Origin: Streptomyces sp. Ag109_O5-1
Lineage (GTDB): Bacteria; Actinomycetota; Actinomycetes; Streptomycetales; Streptomycetaceae
Assembly (NCBI RefSeq): GCF_003814875.1
Contig: NZ_RKQF01000001.1
Coordinates: forward strand, 11,470,001-11,534,000
Direction of reading: 5' to 3'
Length of the DNA: 64,000 nucleotides
Translations under genes and position numbers: made by a program
The notes under the pieces: model-generated
The model's input: the letters and a program-made list of their open reading frames with translations, nothing else
Database searches by the model: none
What the model was told of the DNA's origin: nothing
In this document: positions 8,531 to 17,568 of the stretch, piece by piece
Position numbering within the stretch: the stretch's first letter is position 1
Layout: the number at the start of each line of letters is the position of its first letter

Positions 8531-9424
8531 ATGGCACGGTTCCCGAAGGGCTATGTCAAGCCCATCGACTCCTGCGACAGCTGCCTGGCCTGGGGAAACT
8601 TCAGCGGCCCCCTCTGCCCCACCTGCTACATGTTCGGTCGCGGCCACGACGCGGCCGCATGCACCGGCTGCCGCCGCGTCCAGCCGCTGAAGTGGAACTA
8701 CTGCCGCCTGTGCTGGTGCCAGGCCCGCCTCAGTGCGAAGGCTGTCGTCGGCCAGCCCACGGACGAGGCGGACGTGCGGGACCGGCTCGCCGCCGTCCGG
8801 CATCACCAACTGTTCTTCGTCGGGATGCACTACCGCAGGAGACCGACCCCCGCGGCTCGGACGCGAGGAGGACGGCGGGGAGCCCCGCGCAAGCCGCCTC
8901 CTGCACCGGTCTGGCGCCCGGATCCGGGGTGGCGGCAGCTACCGCTGTTCGCACAGATCCCCCGTGACTACAGCCGGCTCGCCCTGGCCGACGTCGACCT
9001 GGCCAGCCCGTGGCTGGCCTGGGCAAAGTACCTCGCTCACCGGCTCTCCGAGACCCGCGGCTGGGGACGCAACATCCGCTTCGCCGTCAACCGCGGCCTG
9101 GCCCTCGTCCTCACCGGTCACGTCGAGGGCGACGTCATCCGGCACACGGCGATCTTCGCTCCGCTGCGGGCCCTGGACCTGCCGGTCGGCCACATCGTCA
9201 CGGTCCTGGACGAGATGGGGATCTTCGAGGACGACAGCGAACCCTCCTTCGAACGCTGGCTCGCCGAGAGGCTGGAGGGTCTCGCGCCCGGCATCCGCTC
9301 GGAGGCCGAGCGCTGGACCCGCGTCCTGCGTGACGGCGGCCCCCGCAGCCTCCCACGACGGGAAGGCACGGTCTGGCTCTACCTCAACCGAGTCCGCCCG
9401 GCCCTGCTGGAATGGTCGAACCGT
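8531..9424 (+). pseudogene. Zinc-ribbon recombinase-like protein, N-terminal half, cut by TnpB element
   Basis: The first ~297 codons of the cassette's third gene. The N-terminus is rich in paired cysteines (SCDSC, PLCPTCYMFG, CTGCRR, YCRLCWC), giving two or three zinc ribbons, followed by a basic linker and a helical region (WLAWAKYLAHRLSETRGWGRNIRFAVNRG). It stops prematurely at 9428-9430 just inside inserted DNA. The reading resumes after the element at about 11249 in the same frame, so the gene was once one ORF of roughly 530 codons. The start is 5 bp after the XRE stop. Confidence 0.8.
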
Positions 9425-11248
9425 TCCTAGAGACTGAGCGGGAGTGAGTCCTGTTGCCAGGACTCGTGCTCAGCCGAACGCCCCGGACGGTGTTGGGCGT
9501 TCTGGTCGACCGCGTTCGCTCCGCGTCCGGCGCCGACGGATCGTGTCCGTGGTCCGGGGATGCGGGGGCGGTTTCCCTCACGCTCCGGGGTGCCCGCTCC
9601 GGCCTGGACGGTCCGATGCCCATGCACATCGCTCTGGTGTGCACGGGGCGGTGCCGTCCGTCGCCGGACCGGGTGTCCCAGGGCGCGTCGTCCGATCGCC
9701 ACGGCTGCCGCGTCGTGGCGGGTGGTCTTCCTGGTCTTGGTGATGAGGGGTTTCTGCCAGTGTTGGGCACCCCACCGGGACGTGTAGGCGGGGTCGACGG
9801 CGATGACGGGGATGCCGGGTTCGGCCGCCATGGACACCAGCCGGGCCCGCAGCCTGGCTACCGGCATGCCGGAGATCAGCTTGCGGAACTTCTTGCGGCG
9901 GCCGTGCTTCTCACGGGTCTTCTCCGCCTGAAAGTCGAGGTCCTCGACCGCGATCGCCAGGCTGTGGCGCCTGGCCCAGTGCAGCAGGCGGATCAGGGCA
10001 TGCCGGACCTGCGCGTCACGATGAGAAGCCGTGCCGGTCAGCTCGTGGGCGAAGCGCAGTGGTTGGCCGGTGGGGTTGCCGTGCGCGTCAAGGCGCCAGG
10101 CCGCCAGATGATCGGCATTGGTGTCCACGCCGATCAGGCCGTTCGCGCGGGCCGCCTCCAGCGGCACCGTCGAGGTGGGTGGGATGGTCCAGGACGCGGT
10201 CAGGTACCAGCGGCCGCGCTGCACGTCTTCGTGGATGCGGTAGGCCACGGCCCGGTGGGCGGTGACGCGGTCGGCCCACTGCTCGGCCCGGTGCGCGAAC
10301 GACACCTTCCCGGCGAGGACGTACCGGCCGTGCGGCGCGTTGGCCAGATGCGCCAGCGGTGCGGGGAGCTTGAGGGAGACCTCGCCGTCGGGCGTGACGC
10401 GGATGGTCTCGTTGCCGTGGCGCTTGCCGGACTCGCCGTCGGCCTCAAGGAACCGGCGTTCGGCGTGCCACCGGTGCCGCCACTGCTCGTGGGTGAGGTG
10501 GGCGGTCTCCAGTTGGTGGCGGGTCTTCAGCAGTCGCTTGCCGCCGCGCACCACGTGCACGACCCCGGCCTGCCAGTCGGCCTGCGCCGAGCGGAGCCGG
10601 TCTTCGAGGACGTGCAGGCGGCGTGACTTGGCGAACCACTCCTGCCTGCTGTGATATCCGCCAGGAGCTCGTTTGGACCCCTTCTCGCCGATCGGCAGGG
10701 ACAGCCGATGCCTGATGGTGCGCACCCCCGCCTGGAGGCTGTGGATGTGCGCGAGCCGGCCGCGGCGGGCGAGGGCCCACTGGTCGTGGGTGGCCTTCGT
10801 GATGGACCCGGCCCAGCGCGAGGAGGACTCCCCAGTCAGGACACGCTTGTGCTGTGCCCACTGCTCGCTGTCGTGCTGCAGCCCGGCCGCACACCGCGCC
10901 TTCAGATCACGGGAAGCCAGTGTGCCGAGAAGGTCGCCGACCATGCCGAGCACTTTCTCGTCCCCGGCGGTCAGGCCCTTGAGCCGGGTACGGACCGCGA
11001 CGCCCGAGGGGCCGGGCACCACGAACGACGCCACCATCTCCCGCAGTCCACCCACCCCATGTCACCCCCGGTCCGGCATCGCAGAACTCCGTCACCACAC
11101 CCAACGACCACCATCGCCGAAGGTCACGCATTCGATGCGAGAACTCCCGTTCCCCACCGGCGCAAGTGCGCCTGCCACCGCCGGGAGGCTCACTCCCGTG
11201 TGCCAGAACGCACTCAAATGCCGTCAACCCCCACCTGTTCACAACCCC
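9425..11248 (-). mobile_element. IS200/IS605-type element carrying only a tnpB-like gene
   Basis: About 1.82 kb separates two halves of one gene. Joining CCGT at 9424 to ACCGAC at 11249 restores the frame (WSNR then TDHLREVTRDDV); the borders may be off by a few bases. Subterminal copies of CGGGAGTGAG lie inverted at 9439-9448 and 11189-11198, and a small hairpin CGCAT-TCG-ATGCG lies near the other end. No TnpA (Y1) gene is present, so movement would need help in trans. The tnpB 3' end is only a few bases from the left border, the side where a guide RNA would end. Confidence 0.72.
9427..11055 (-). CDS. TnpB-related RNA-guided nuclease-like protein
   Basis: 542 residues from GTG 11055. The RuvC-like triad is visible: Asp311 in GVDTNADHLAAW, Glu371 in LAIAVEDLDF and Asp448 in TRHDAAAVAIG. 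The region before it (LANAPHGRYVLAGKVSFAHR, then WYLTASWTIPPTS) matches the TnpB wedge/REC layout. The usual CxxC zinc finger between Glu and the last Asp is missing; instead VDPAYTSRWGAQHW is found, as in the actinobacterial TnpB-related branch. The C-terminal ~80 residues are low-complexity. Nuclease activity is plausible but unproven; it is likely transcribed toward its own guide RNA end. Confidence 0.82.
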   Translation of the reverse strand: MGGLREMVASFVVPGPSGVAVRTRLKGLTAGDEKVLGMVGDLLGTLASRDLKARCAAGLQHDSEQWAQHKRVLTGESSSRWAGSITKATHDQWALARRGRLAHIHSLQAGVRTIRHRLSLPIGEKGSKRAPGGYHSRQEWFAKSRRLHVLEDRLRSAQADWQAGVVHVVRGGKRLLKTRHQLETAHLTHEQWRHRWHAERRFLEADGESGKRHGNETIRVTPDGEVSLKLPAPLAHLANAPHGRYVLAGKVSFAHRAEQWADRVTAHRAVAYRIHEDVQRGRWYLTASWTIPPTSTVPLEAARANGLIGVDTNADHLAAWRLDAHGNPTGQPLRFAHELTGTASHRDAQVRHALIRLLHWARRHSLAIAVEDLDFQAEKTREKHGRRKKFRKLISGMPVARLRARLVSMAAEPGIPVIAVDPAYTSRWGAQHWQKPLITKTRKTTRHDAAAVAIGRRALGHPVRRRTAPPRAHQSDVHGHRTVQAGAGTPEREGNRPRIPGPRTRSVGAGRGANAVDQNAQHRPGRSAEHESWQQDSLPLSL

Positions 11249-11947
11249 ACCGACCACCTGCGGGAGGTGACCCGCGACGACGTCCTCACCTACATCAAGA
11301 CCCTGCAGGGCCACCAGCGCCACGACCAACTCGTCGCCCTGCGCTCGCTGTTCACATGGGCCAAGCGGAACGGACTGATCTTCCGCAACCCCACCAGTCG
11401 GATCAAGGTCGGGCAATACGAGTACGCCGTGCTGCAACCGCTCGATACAAAGCAGGTCGACCGCTCCGTCGCGGCGGCCACCACCCCGGCGACGCGGCTC
11501 ATCCTCGCCCTCGCTGCGGTGCACGCCGCCCGGGTCGCCCAGATCGGCACGCTCATGCTCGACGACGTCGACCTCGGCAACCGTCGGCTGACCATCGCCG
11601 GACGTGTCCGCCCGCTCGACGACCTCACCCCGAAGCTGCTGCTGGACTGGCTGGAGCACCGGCGAAGCCGATGGCCGAACACCGCGAACCTCCACCTACT
11701 GATCAACAACCAGACCGCCACCAAGACCAGCCGCGCCAGCAACCACTGGATCAGCGCCGCGATGCGCGGGCAGGACGCGACATTGGAGCGGCTCCGCGTC
11801 GACCGGCAACTCGAAGAGGCCCTGACCCACGGACCCGATCCCCTCCATCTCGCCGAGGTGTTCGGGCTCGACGACAAGACCGCGATGCGCTACGCGGACT
11901 CCGCACGGGCCCTGCTGGAGCAGGGCGCTGAACAGCAGCTTCGATGA
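11249..11947 (+). pseudogene. Zinc-ribbon recombinase-like protein, C-terminal half
   Basis: Continues the gene begun at 8531. The segment DDVLTYIKTLQGHQRHDQLV and LRSLFTWAKRNGLIFRNPTS is a SAM-like core-binding domain; AAVHAARVAQIGTLMLDDVD and NRRLTIAG match the first catalytic block of tyrosine recombinases, but I see no HxxR box or clear nucleophile Tyr, so even the ancestral protein may have been a non-catalytic partner. It ends with VFGLDDKTAMRYADSARALL. No start codon or ribosome site belongs to this half, so it is stranded by the insertion. Confidence 0.75.
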
Positions 11948-11990
11948 AACCTGCTCGACCGGGACGCGCCATGAAGGGAATCATGGGCGA

Positions 11991-12500
11991 GTGACATCGA
12001 CCGAAGCAGCAGCACTCGCCCTGCAGGACCATGCCGCCCTCTGGAGCATGGGCGAGATCCCTGCGACCGATGTCGTCACTTGCGCCTGTAATGCGCTCGT
12101 CGCCGGCCTCGACAGTCCCGCCCTGCGGATGCTGGCCGCGTGCACACGCGCGGAGGCGGATTACGACGTCCCCGATCTCCTTCCCCCAGCACTCGACGAA
12201 CTGGGCCTCATCTTCTACCCAGTGGGCAGCGTTGCCGGACAGGAAGCCGTCGCACGAGCACTTGCCGCCCGGATGCTGGCTGGCGAGCTGACGCCACGCG
12301 AGCTGGTCTTCCGGATCCACCAGCGCTTCGGGCACGCGCTGCCCTTGGCCGAACGACTCGCCAACCTGGACGACGAGTACGACATCCTCGAATACGGCGA
12401 CAGGACACCGGCACAGGTCGACGCCGACGTCTTGGCCGAAGCTCTTCGGCTCACTCAGCATCCTCGTGTTACCCCCGAACCCACGGATCCACTGACCTGA
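11991..12500 (+). CDS. Hypothetical protein, 169 residues
   Basis: Starts at GTG 11991, 43 bp after the recombinase-like gene on the same strand. Alpha-helical, acidic, no cysteine-rich or membrane segments; readable blocks are TDVVTCACNALVAGLD, PPALDELGLIFYP and ARMLAGELTPRELVFRIHQR. The coding pattern (GC in third positions) is good throughout. I do not recognise the family. Its position beside the cassette suggests cargo of the same mobile unit, but this is inference. Confidence 0.6.
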   Translation: MTSTEAAALALQDHAALWSMGEIPATDVVTCACNALVAGLDSPALRMLAACTRAEADYDVPDLLPPALDELGLIFYPVGSVAGQEAVARALAARMLAGELTPRELVFRIHQRFGHALPLAERLANLDDEYDILEYGDRTPAQVDADVLAEALRLTQHPRVTPEPTDPLT

Positions 12501-12608
12501 AGCACGCCGGTGGACCCGTGGGTTCGCACTGAAGAAACTTCGGTTCCCGTGAACCCACGGGGCTCTACGGCCTCGGTACAGCGGTTAACGCTAAGCGGGT
12601 GATCTTGT

Positions 12609-13535
12609 TCAGGCCGGATTTCTGAGGCCGGTGACGCGGTTCTCGTACTCGCGCCGGGCTTTGCGCTGGGCAGGGACGGCAGGGACACCCTGGCCGCCAT
12701 CGAGCGGTTGGCAGCGGGCGAGGAGCTGGCGGTGGACCGCTGGCACGGCCGTGATGCGCCGGGTGTAGCCCTGGCCGCGCCGTACGGTCACCCCTTGGTC
12801 GAGCGCGGCCCGCTCGGCGGGCTCCAGGTCGGCCGCGCGGAGGAAGTCCGCGACCTTGCCCGGCATGTCGAGGGTGACCGGCAGCTCCAGGGCGGGGGTG
12901 CCCTCTTGCGCGATGCCGTTGTGGTCGGGCATGAGGTCGGCGACCGCCGTGCGAATCGCGCCGCGGCTGACGCCGTGGTCGCGGGCGAGGGCAGCAATCG
13001 AGCGGCGCTCCATGTATGCGGTGCGGACGGTGTCGGTCTTGTCGGTCGCCACGGCGGGCCGACGGCCGCCCTTGCTGCCCTTGGCCTCGGCGGCGCGTAG
13101 TCCGTCGGAGGTCAGCTCACGCTGGAGGTCACGCTGGAGTTCGCCGGCGGCGGCGAGGGTCTGCACCATGAACTTCACGGTGGACAGCAGCTCCCCGGTG
13201 CGCGGGTGACGGGCGGTGAGGTCCATCGCGGAGAACGCGCCGTCGTGGATGCGCAGCGCCACCTGGTCGCGGTGGAGGACGTCGAGCACGTCGAGGATGT
13301 GCCCGGTGCCGCGTACGAGGCGGAACATCTCGGAAATGTGCACGGTATCGCCCGGCCGCGCGTACGCGAGCAGCTCGCCGAACTTCGGCCGCTGGAGCGG
13401 GTGGAGGCGGCTGGAGGTGCCCGGGTCCTCCTCGAAGACGACCGGGTCCTCGATCCCGGCCTCGTCCAGGACGAGGTTCTGCCGGGCGGTGGACTGCTGG
13501 TCGGTCGAGACCCACTTGTAGACCAGGTTCGCCAC
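12609..13535 (-). CDS. Serine recombinase/resolvase with Arg-to-Trp change at active site
   Basis: 308 residues from GTG 13535. The resolvase catalytic domain occupies about 1-140: VYKWVSTDQQST with nucleophile Ser10, PGDTVHISEMFRLVRG with the two expected arginines, and LLSTVKFMVQTLAAAGELQR before the E helix. A HTH follows (RRSIAALARDHGVSRGAIRT). Resolvases normally read YxRVST; here residue 8 is Trp (TGG, at 13512-13514), one C-to-T step from CGG. That Arg is essential in gamma-delta resolvase, so activity is doubtful. The C-terminus after about 200 is long and unusual. A 30-bp palindrome lies 36 bp upstream. Confidence 0.85.
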   Translation of the reverse strand: MANLVYKWVSTDQQSTARQNLVLDEAGIEDPVVFEEDPGTSSRLHPLQRPKFGELLAYARPGDTVHISEMFRLVRGTGHILDVLDVLHRDQVALRIHDGAFSAMDLTARHPRTGELLSTVKFMVQTLAAAGELQRDLQRELTSDGLRAAEAKGSKGGRRPAVATDKTDTVRTAYMERRSIAALARDHGVSRGAIRTAVADLMPDHNGIAQEGTPALELPVTLDMPGKVADFLRAADLEPAERAALDQGVTVRRGQGYTRRITAVPAVHRQLLARCQPLDGGQGVPAVPAQRKARREYENRVTGLRNPA

Positions 13536-13570
13536 CGAGGGGCCCCTTCCGTACGGAGGATCGGACCCTA

Positions 13571-13600
13571 CCTGTCGTCAAACGATCGTTTGACGACAGG
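13571..13600. repeat. 30-bp perfect palindrome, probable crossover site or operator of the serine recombinase
   Basis: The 15-base arm CCTGTCGTCAAACGA is followed directly by its exact reverse complement. It lies between the recombinase start (13535) and the MarR gene. Its length is that of a resolvase dimer site (28-30 bp), and the position upstream of the recombinase gene is where res sites usually lie. Only one such site is seen here; classic res sites have accessory sites too. Confidence 0.7.
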
Positions 13601-13688
13601 CCCCCGGAATAGACCCGTCCCAGTCGGGCCGAGCCGAGCCGAGCCGGCAAATCCTAAGTGCCAGGCGCAGGGCAGTGGCGCGCTGATT

Positions 13689-13722
13689 TTGATAAGGCAG
13701 GTTGATAAGTTAGGTTGATTAC
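13689..13722 (+). promoter_or_regulatory. 13-bp tandem repeats overlapping MarR promoter
   Basis: TTGATAAGGCAGG (13689-13701) and TTGATAAGTTAGG (13702-13714) are followed by a third partial unit TTGATTACA. The start codon at 13723 lies inside the third unit. The region is strikingly A+T-rich for this DNA and is the likely promoter and autoregulatory operator; TTGATT with TTGATA could also serve as a -10/-35-like arrangement. Direct rather than inverted repeats are unusual for MarR. Confidence 0.5.
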
Positions 13723-14160
13723 ATGAGTGAGGAGCTGGATGCCGGTGAGATCGCCACCGCCCTGCTGGCCAGTGTCGGTGCGCTGCTGAGGCGTGTGCGT
13801 CAGGTGCGGGTCGAGGGCGAGCTCGCAATGCCCGAGCGTGTCGCCTTGTCCCACTTGGACCGTATCGGCCCGACAACGTCCGCGGAGCTGGCCCGGCAGG
13901 AGCAGATCACCGCGCAGGCGATGGGGGCCACACTCGGCGGTCTCCAAGCGCGCGGACTGGTCGAGCGCGGCGCCGATCCGCGGGACGGCAGGCGCGTGCT
14001 GCTGTCGCTGACCGACGCAGGTAGACAGGCGCTGGCGGACAAGCGCAGTGCCCGCACCGAGCAGGTCGCGCAGGCCCTTGCGGACGGCTTCACGCCGTGG
14101 GAGCTGGAACAGCTCGCGGTGGCCGCGCCGCTGCTCGATCGGCTGGCACAAAGGATCTGA
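13723..14160 (+). CDS. MarR family regulator
   Basis: 145 residues. The winged helix is clear: MPERVALSHLDRIGPTTSAE, LARQEQITAQAMGATLGGLQ as the recognition helix, and the wing GLVERGADPRDGRRVLLSLT, with DxRDGR in the expected place. Flanking helices give the dimer interface. The ATG is within ten bases of A+T-rich repeats with no good ribosome site, so the mRNA may be leaderless or nearly so. A DHA2 exporter begins 89 bp downstream on the same strand and is the probable regulated partner. Confidence 0.88.
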   Translation: MSEELDAGEIATALLASVGALLRRVRQVRVEGELAMPERVALSHLDRIGPTTSAELARQEQITAQAMGATLGGLQARGLVERGADPRDGRRVLLSLTDAGRQALADKRSARTEQVAQALADGFTPWELEQLAVAAPLLDRLAQRI

Positions 14161-14249
14161 TCCTTGACCGAATGGGAAGCGGGCCGGTCGTCGCGCTCTT
14201 CCAGAACTGGCATCCAGTCCCAGTACGAGAAGGAGAGGCAGGGGCCGCC

Positions 14250-15704
14250 GTGGCCAAGGCAACCGCAGGGGATCGCATCGATCCGAAAGTCATGAAAGTT
14301 GCCGTCGCGCTCATTGTGGGCTCGTTGGCCGTGGTTTTCGACACCACGATCGTCAGCGTGGCGCTGCAGACCCTCTCGCAGGAGCTGCACGTGCCGATCT
14401 CCACGATCCAGTGGGTGAGCACCGGCTACCTGCTGGCGCTCGGCGTGTCCATCCCGCTGGCGGGCTGGGCACAGTCCCGCTTCGGCGGCAGGCGGGTGTG
14501 GGTGTTCGCGCTGGCGGTGTTCCTCGTCGGCTCGGTCCTGTGCAGTGTGGCCTGGAATGCCGGGAGCCTCATCGTTTTCCGGGTCATCGAGGGGCTCGGC
14601 GGGGGACTCATGCTCCCTCTGTTCTCAACGCTGATCATGCAGGCGGCAGCGGGCAAGGCTCTGGGGCGCACGATGTCGATCGTGACCCTGCCGTTCGTGG
14701 TAGGACCGATCGCGGGCCCGGTGATCGGCGGCATCCTGTTGAACTGGCTCGATTGGCGGTGGCTGTTCTGGGTGAACGTCCCCTTCTGCGCAGTCGGATT
14801 CGTCCTCGCCTGGCGGATGCTGGACCCGGACGCCACCGACGCGCGGCCGCGCTTTGACACCCTCGGCTGGCTCCTGCTCTCACCCAGCCTGGTCGCGTTC
14901 CTGTTCGGACTGGCCAACTCCTCGAAGGGCGGCGGCTTCGGTCGAACGGACTCGTTCGCGCCGCTGTTGGCCGGCGCCCTCCTGCTGCTGGTCTTCGCCC
15001 TGTATGCGGTCCGTCGTTCCGGCGACGCCCTGGTCGATGTCCGGCTGCTTGCGCACCGCCCGCTCGCCTCGGCGTCCGCGTCGATGTTCCTGTCAGGGGC
15101 CGCGCTCTACGGCAGCATGGCGCTGCTGCCGCTGTACTGGCAGCAGGTGCGCGGTGCCGACGCGCTCCAAGCCGGCCTGCTGGTCGCACCACTGGGCCTC
15201 GGCGCGCTCCTGAGCCGCCCGCTGGCCGGCGGACTCAGCGACAAGTTCGGGGCCAGATGGGTCGCCTTCACCGGATTCGCCATCGTGGGACTGTCCACCG
15301 TGCCCTTTGCCCTGGCCACGACCACGACGAACAAGTGGCTCCTGATGGCGGTGCTGGTGGTCCGCGGCTTCGGCCTCGCCGCCGTATCCATCCCCCTGCA
15401 AGCCGCCGCGTTCGTCGGCCTTCGGCGCGACCAGATACCGCACGCCGGCATCATCACCCGCATCACCCAACAGATCGGCGGGTCCTTCGGCGTCGCCGTG
15501 CTCGCCGTCATCCTGGACATCGCCCTGCGCCACCACACGGGGTCGGCGGCCCAGGCAGCCCACGCCTTCGACCAGGCGTTCTGGTGGGCAGCCGGCTTCA
15601 CCGCTCTCTCACTCGTCCTGAGCCTGCTGCTGCCAGGCCGCACCCCGACGGAAACGCCCAAGAAGCCAGAGCCAGAAACCACCAAACCACCTCAGACCGT
15701 CTGA
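14250..15704 (+). CDS. MFS multidrug exporter, DHA2 (EmrB/QacA) family
   Basis: 484 residues from GTG 14250, with AAGGAG at about 15 bases and further purines closer. Fourteen hydrophobic helices can be traced from VAVALIVGSLAVVFDTTIVS to FTALSLVLSLLLPG. Signatures include the acidic FDTTIVSVAL helix 1 motif, STGYLLALGVSIPLAGWAQS with RFGGRRVW (loop 2-3), and FVVGPIAGPVIGGILLNWLDWRWLF, the antiporter motif C plus WRW seen in DHA2 proteins. The C-terminus is a Pro/Glu/Lys-rich tail. Probably one unit with MarR, exporting a toxic compound that MarR senses. Confidence 0.9.
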   Translation: MAKATAGDRIDPKVMKVAVALIVGSLAVVFDTTIVSVALQTLSQELHVPISTIQWVSTGYLLALGVSIPLAGWAQSRFGGRRVWVFALAVFLVGSVLCSVAWNAGSLIVFRVIEGLGGGLMLPLFSTLIMQAAAGKALGRTMSIVTLPFVVGPIAGPVIGGILLNWLDWRWLFWVNVPFCAVGFVLAWRMLDPDATDARPRFDTLGWLLLSPSLVAFLFGLANSSKGGGFGRTDSFAPLLAGALLLLVFALYAVRRSGDALVDVRLLAHRPLASASASMFLSGAALYGSMALLPLYWQQVRGADALQAGLLVAPLGLGALLSRPLAGGLSDKFGARWVAFTGFAIVGLSTVPFALATTTTNKWLLMAVLVVRGFGLAAVSIPLQAAAFVGLRRDQIPHAGIITRITQQIGGSFGVAVLAVILDIALRHHTGSAAQAAHAFDQAFWWAAGFTALSLVLSLLLPGRTPTETPKKPEPETTKPPQTV

Positions 15705-15871
15705 CGTGCCAGTGAGGGACAGTCGACGTGTGCGGCGTCCGCACCCGTCGACCCCACCAGCACCGGCACCGGCCCGGACACCGAGACACGCCACCACACC
15801 GAATCGCATCTTCCTCAACGCGGCGAAACCGCAACCCACGATAAGACCCTCGACATGCTGGGAGCACCACC

Positions 15872-16444
15872 ATGCCCATCCTCGGCCGACTTCTGAAGAA
15901 CCGCAGGTCAGGTGATACCCACGCCGCGTGGAATCGCCCGAACCTCCACGGGCCAGAACTACTGGACCTCAGTAGCCGCAGCTTCGACCACCTCGGCACG
16001 ATGCCGCCGGAGCACCACGCCAAGAACGCAGGCGGCCAGAACATTTCCCCCCACCTGGCCTGGAATCCACCGCCGACGGGCACCGCCCAGCTCCTGCTGG
16101 TCGTAGAGGACACCGACGTCCCCACCCCCAAACCCGCGGTCCACTGCGTCGTCCTGATCGACCCCGACGTACGCTCCCTCGCCCCCGGCGCCCTCGCCGC
16201 GAAAGAGCCAGCCCCCGGCGTCACGATACTGCGCTCCGTTATCGGACGCGGATACCAAGGACCCGCACCCATCAAGGGCCACGGCCCCCACCACTACACC
16301 TTCCAACTCTTCGCCCTTGCCACCCCACTGGGCGCGACCGCGGGCAAGACCGCACCGGACAGCGCAAGGCCCAGCGTCCTTCTACCCTCCATCACTGCGC
16401 CTGTCCTCGCCCGCGGCCGACTCATCGGCACCGTCGAACGCTGA
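15872..16444 (+). CDS. YbhB/YbcL-type Raf kinase inhibitor-like protein (PEBP)
   Basis: 190 residues; GGGAG lies about 10 bases before the ATG. PEBP signatures are present: NISPHLAWNPPPTGTAQLLL, VVEDTDVPTPKPAVHCVVLI (the DPDxP-like box), and GYQGPAPIKGHGPHHYTFQL with the conserved GxGPHRYxF core. The ligand pocket is thus intact. The N-terminus (MPILGRLLKNRRSGD) is basic and not a signal peptide, so it is cytoplasmic. Bacterial PEBPs have no firm function; stands alone after the MarR/MFS pair. Confidence 0.85.
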   Translation: MPILGRLLKNRRSGDTHAAWNRPNLHGPELLDLSSRSFDHLGTMPPEHHAKNAGGQNISPHLAWNPPPTGTAQLLLVVEDTDVPTPKPAVHCVVLIDPDVRSLAPGALAAKEPAPGVTILRSVIGRGYQGPAPIKGHGPHHYTFQLFALATPLGATAGKTAPDSARPSVLLPSITAPVLARGRLIGTVER

Positions 16445-16522
16445 CCCCTCCTTCACGACGGCCTGCGACACGGCTCCCCGCAGTCACTCTGAGTTCTGGG
16501 GCCGCGCTCCGTGCGCCGCCGG

Positions 16523-17420
16523 TCAGACACTGCCCGTCACTTCTTGACCGCTCCCGTCGTCGTCCTCGTCCACCTCCGTCGCGTCCGGGTCGCACAGCGG
16601 GCGCAGGGCGCCGGCGGCCGGTGTCGAGGCGGTGAAGCTGTAGCGGCCCAGCAGGTTCAGGTTGCGGTGCTTGAGCGGGGACAGGCGGGCGATGTCCTCG
16701 TCTCGGATCTTGTGGCCCTCGGCGCGGAGCTTTTCCACGGCGGCGTCGATGTACTTCGTGGTCCAGAGCACAATGGCGTTGAGGACCAGGCCGAGCGCGC
16801 CGAGCTGGTCCTCCATCCCGTCGCGGTACGCCTGGTGGATGGTGCCGCGCTTGCCGTGGCACACGTCCCGCGCGAGCTTGTGGCGGGACTCCTGCACGGT
16901 GAGCTGGCGGTTCATCTGCCGCCGGTAGGTGTCGTCGACCGGGTCGACCACGCGCAGCAGGTGCTCGGTCTTGGCGATTCGCCCGTACTCTGCGAAGGCC
17001 GCGCCCAGCGAGGGTGGGCGCCCCCCCCGCGGCCGAACATGCGCAAGAGGTCGTAGGCGCGGACCTGGTTGGTGACCAGGGAACCGGCGACCTTCAGCAT
17101 GTCCGGCCAGTGCGTGATCACCTTCTTCAGGTTCACCCGGTTGCGGGCCAGGCCCTCGACCGCACCGTACGTGCCCGTTTCGACGCCGGGCATCGTGGCC
17201 CGCCAGAACCGCTGGTCGTCCAGGTCACGGAAACGGGGGCTGAAGTTGTAGCCGAGGATCTTGAACAGGCCGAACACCGTGTCGGAGTACGAGGCGTTGT
17301 CGGTCGCCACCATCTCCGGCTTGACCCCGCCGTCCAGGTTCAGCAGCGCGTCCAGGATGTGCAGTGAGTCGCGCGGGGTGCCGGGCACGACCATCTGCCC
17401 GACGCCCGCGACCTGGTCGT
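16523..17420 (-). pseudogene. Tn3 family transposase, C-terminal third, frameshifted
   Basis: The DDE C-terminal domain is readable: LDALLNLDGGVKPEMVATDN, YSDTVFGLFKILGYNFSPRF, then after a shift VVDPVDDTYRRQMNRQLTVQ and LGLVLNAIVLWTTKYIDAAV. The frame changes in the run of eight C at about 17021-17028. The 5' two-thirds are missing; homology ends near 17420, close to an IS256 fragment. C-terminal residues beyond SPLKHRNLNLLGRYSF are natural for the family. No terminal repeat is recognisable here. Confidence 0.8.
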
Positions 17421-17568
17421 TTACTGGCGCAGACCACTTATTTCTGCGGCGTCGTATTCCTCTCCCGGCCAAGATCCACGGCGCGGGCGGCGAGGTAGTC
17501 GGCCCAGGAAGTCTTGGCGAGGGTCTATACGGTGAGTGGTGTAACTCCCGAGCTGGAAGCGACAGTTG

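Noticed and set aside
9454..11931. Very long open frames on the plus strand opposite the tnpB gene
   Set aside because: They mirror the minus-strand gene's codon bias, have Arg/Pro/Gly-rich nonsense composition and no ribosome site; the minus strand shows a clear RuvC triad.
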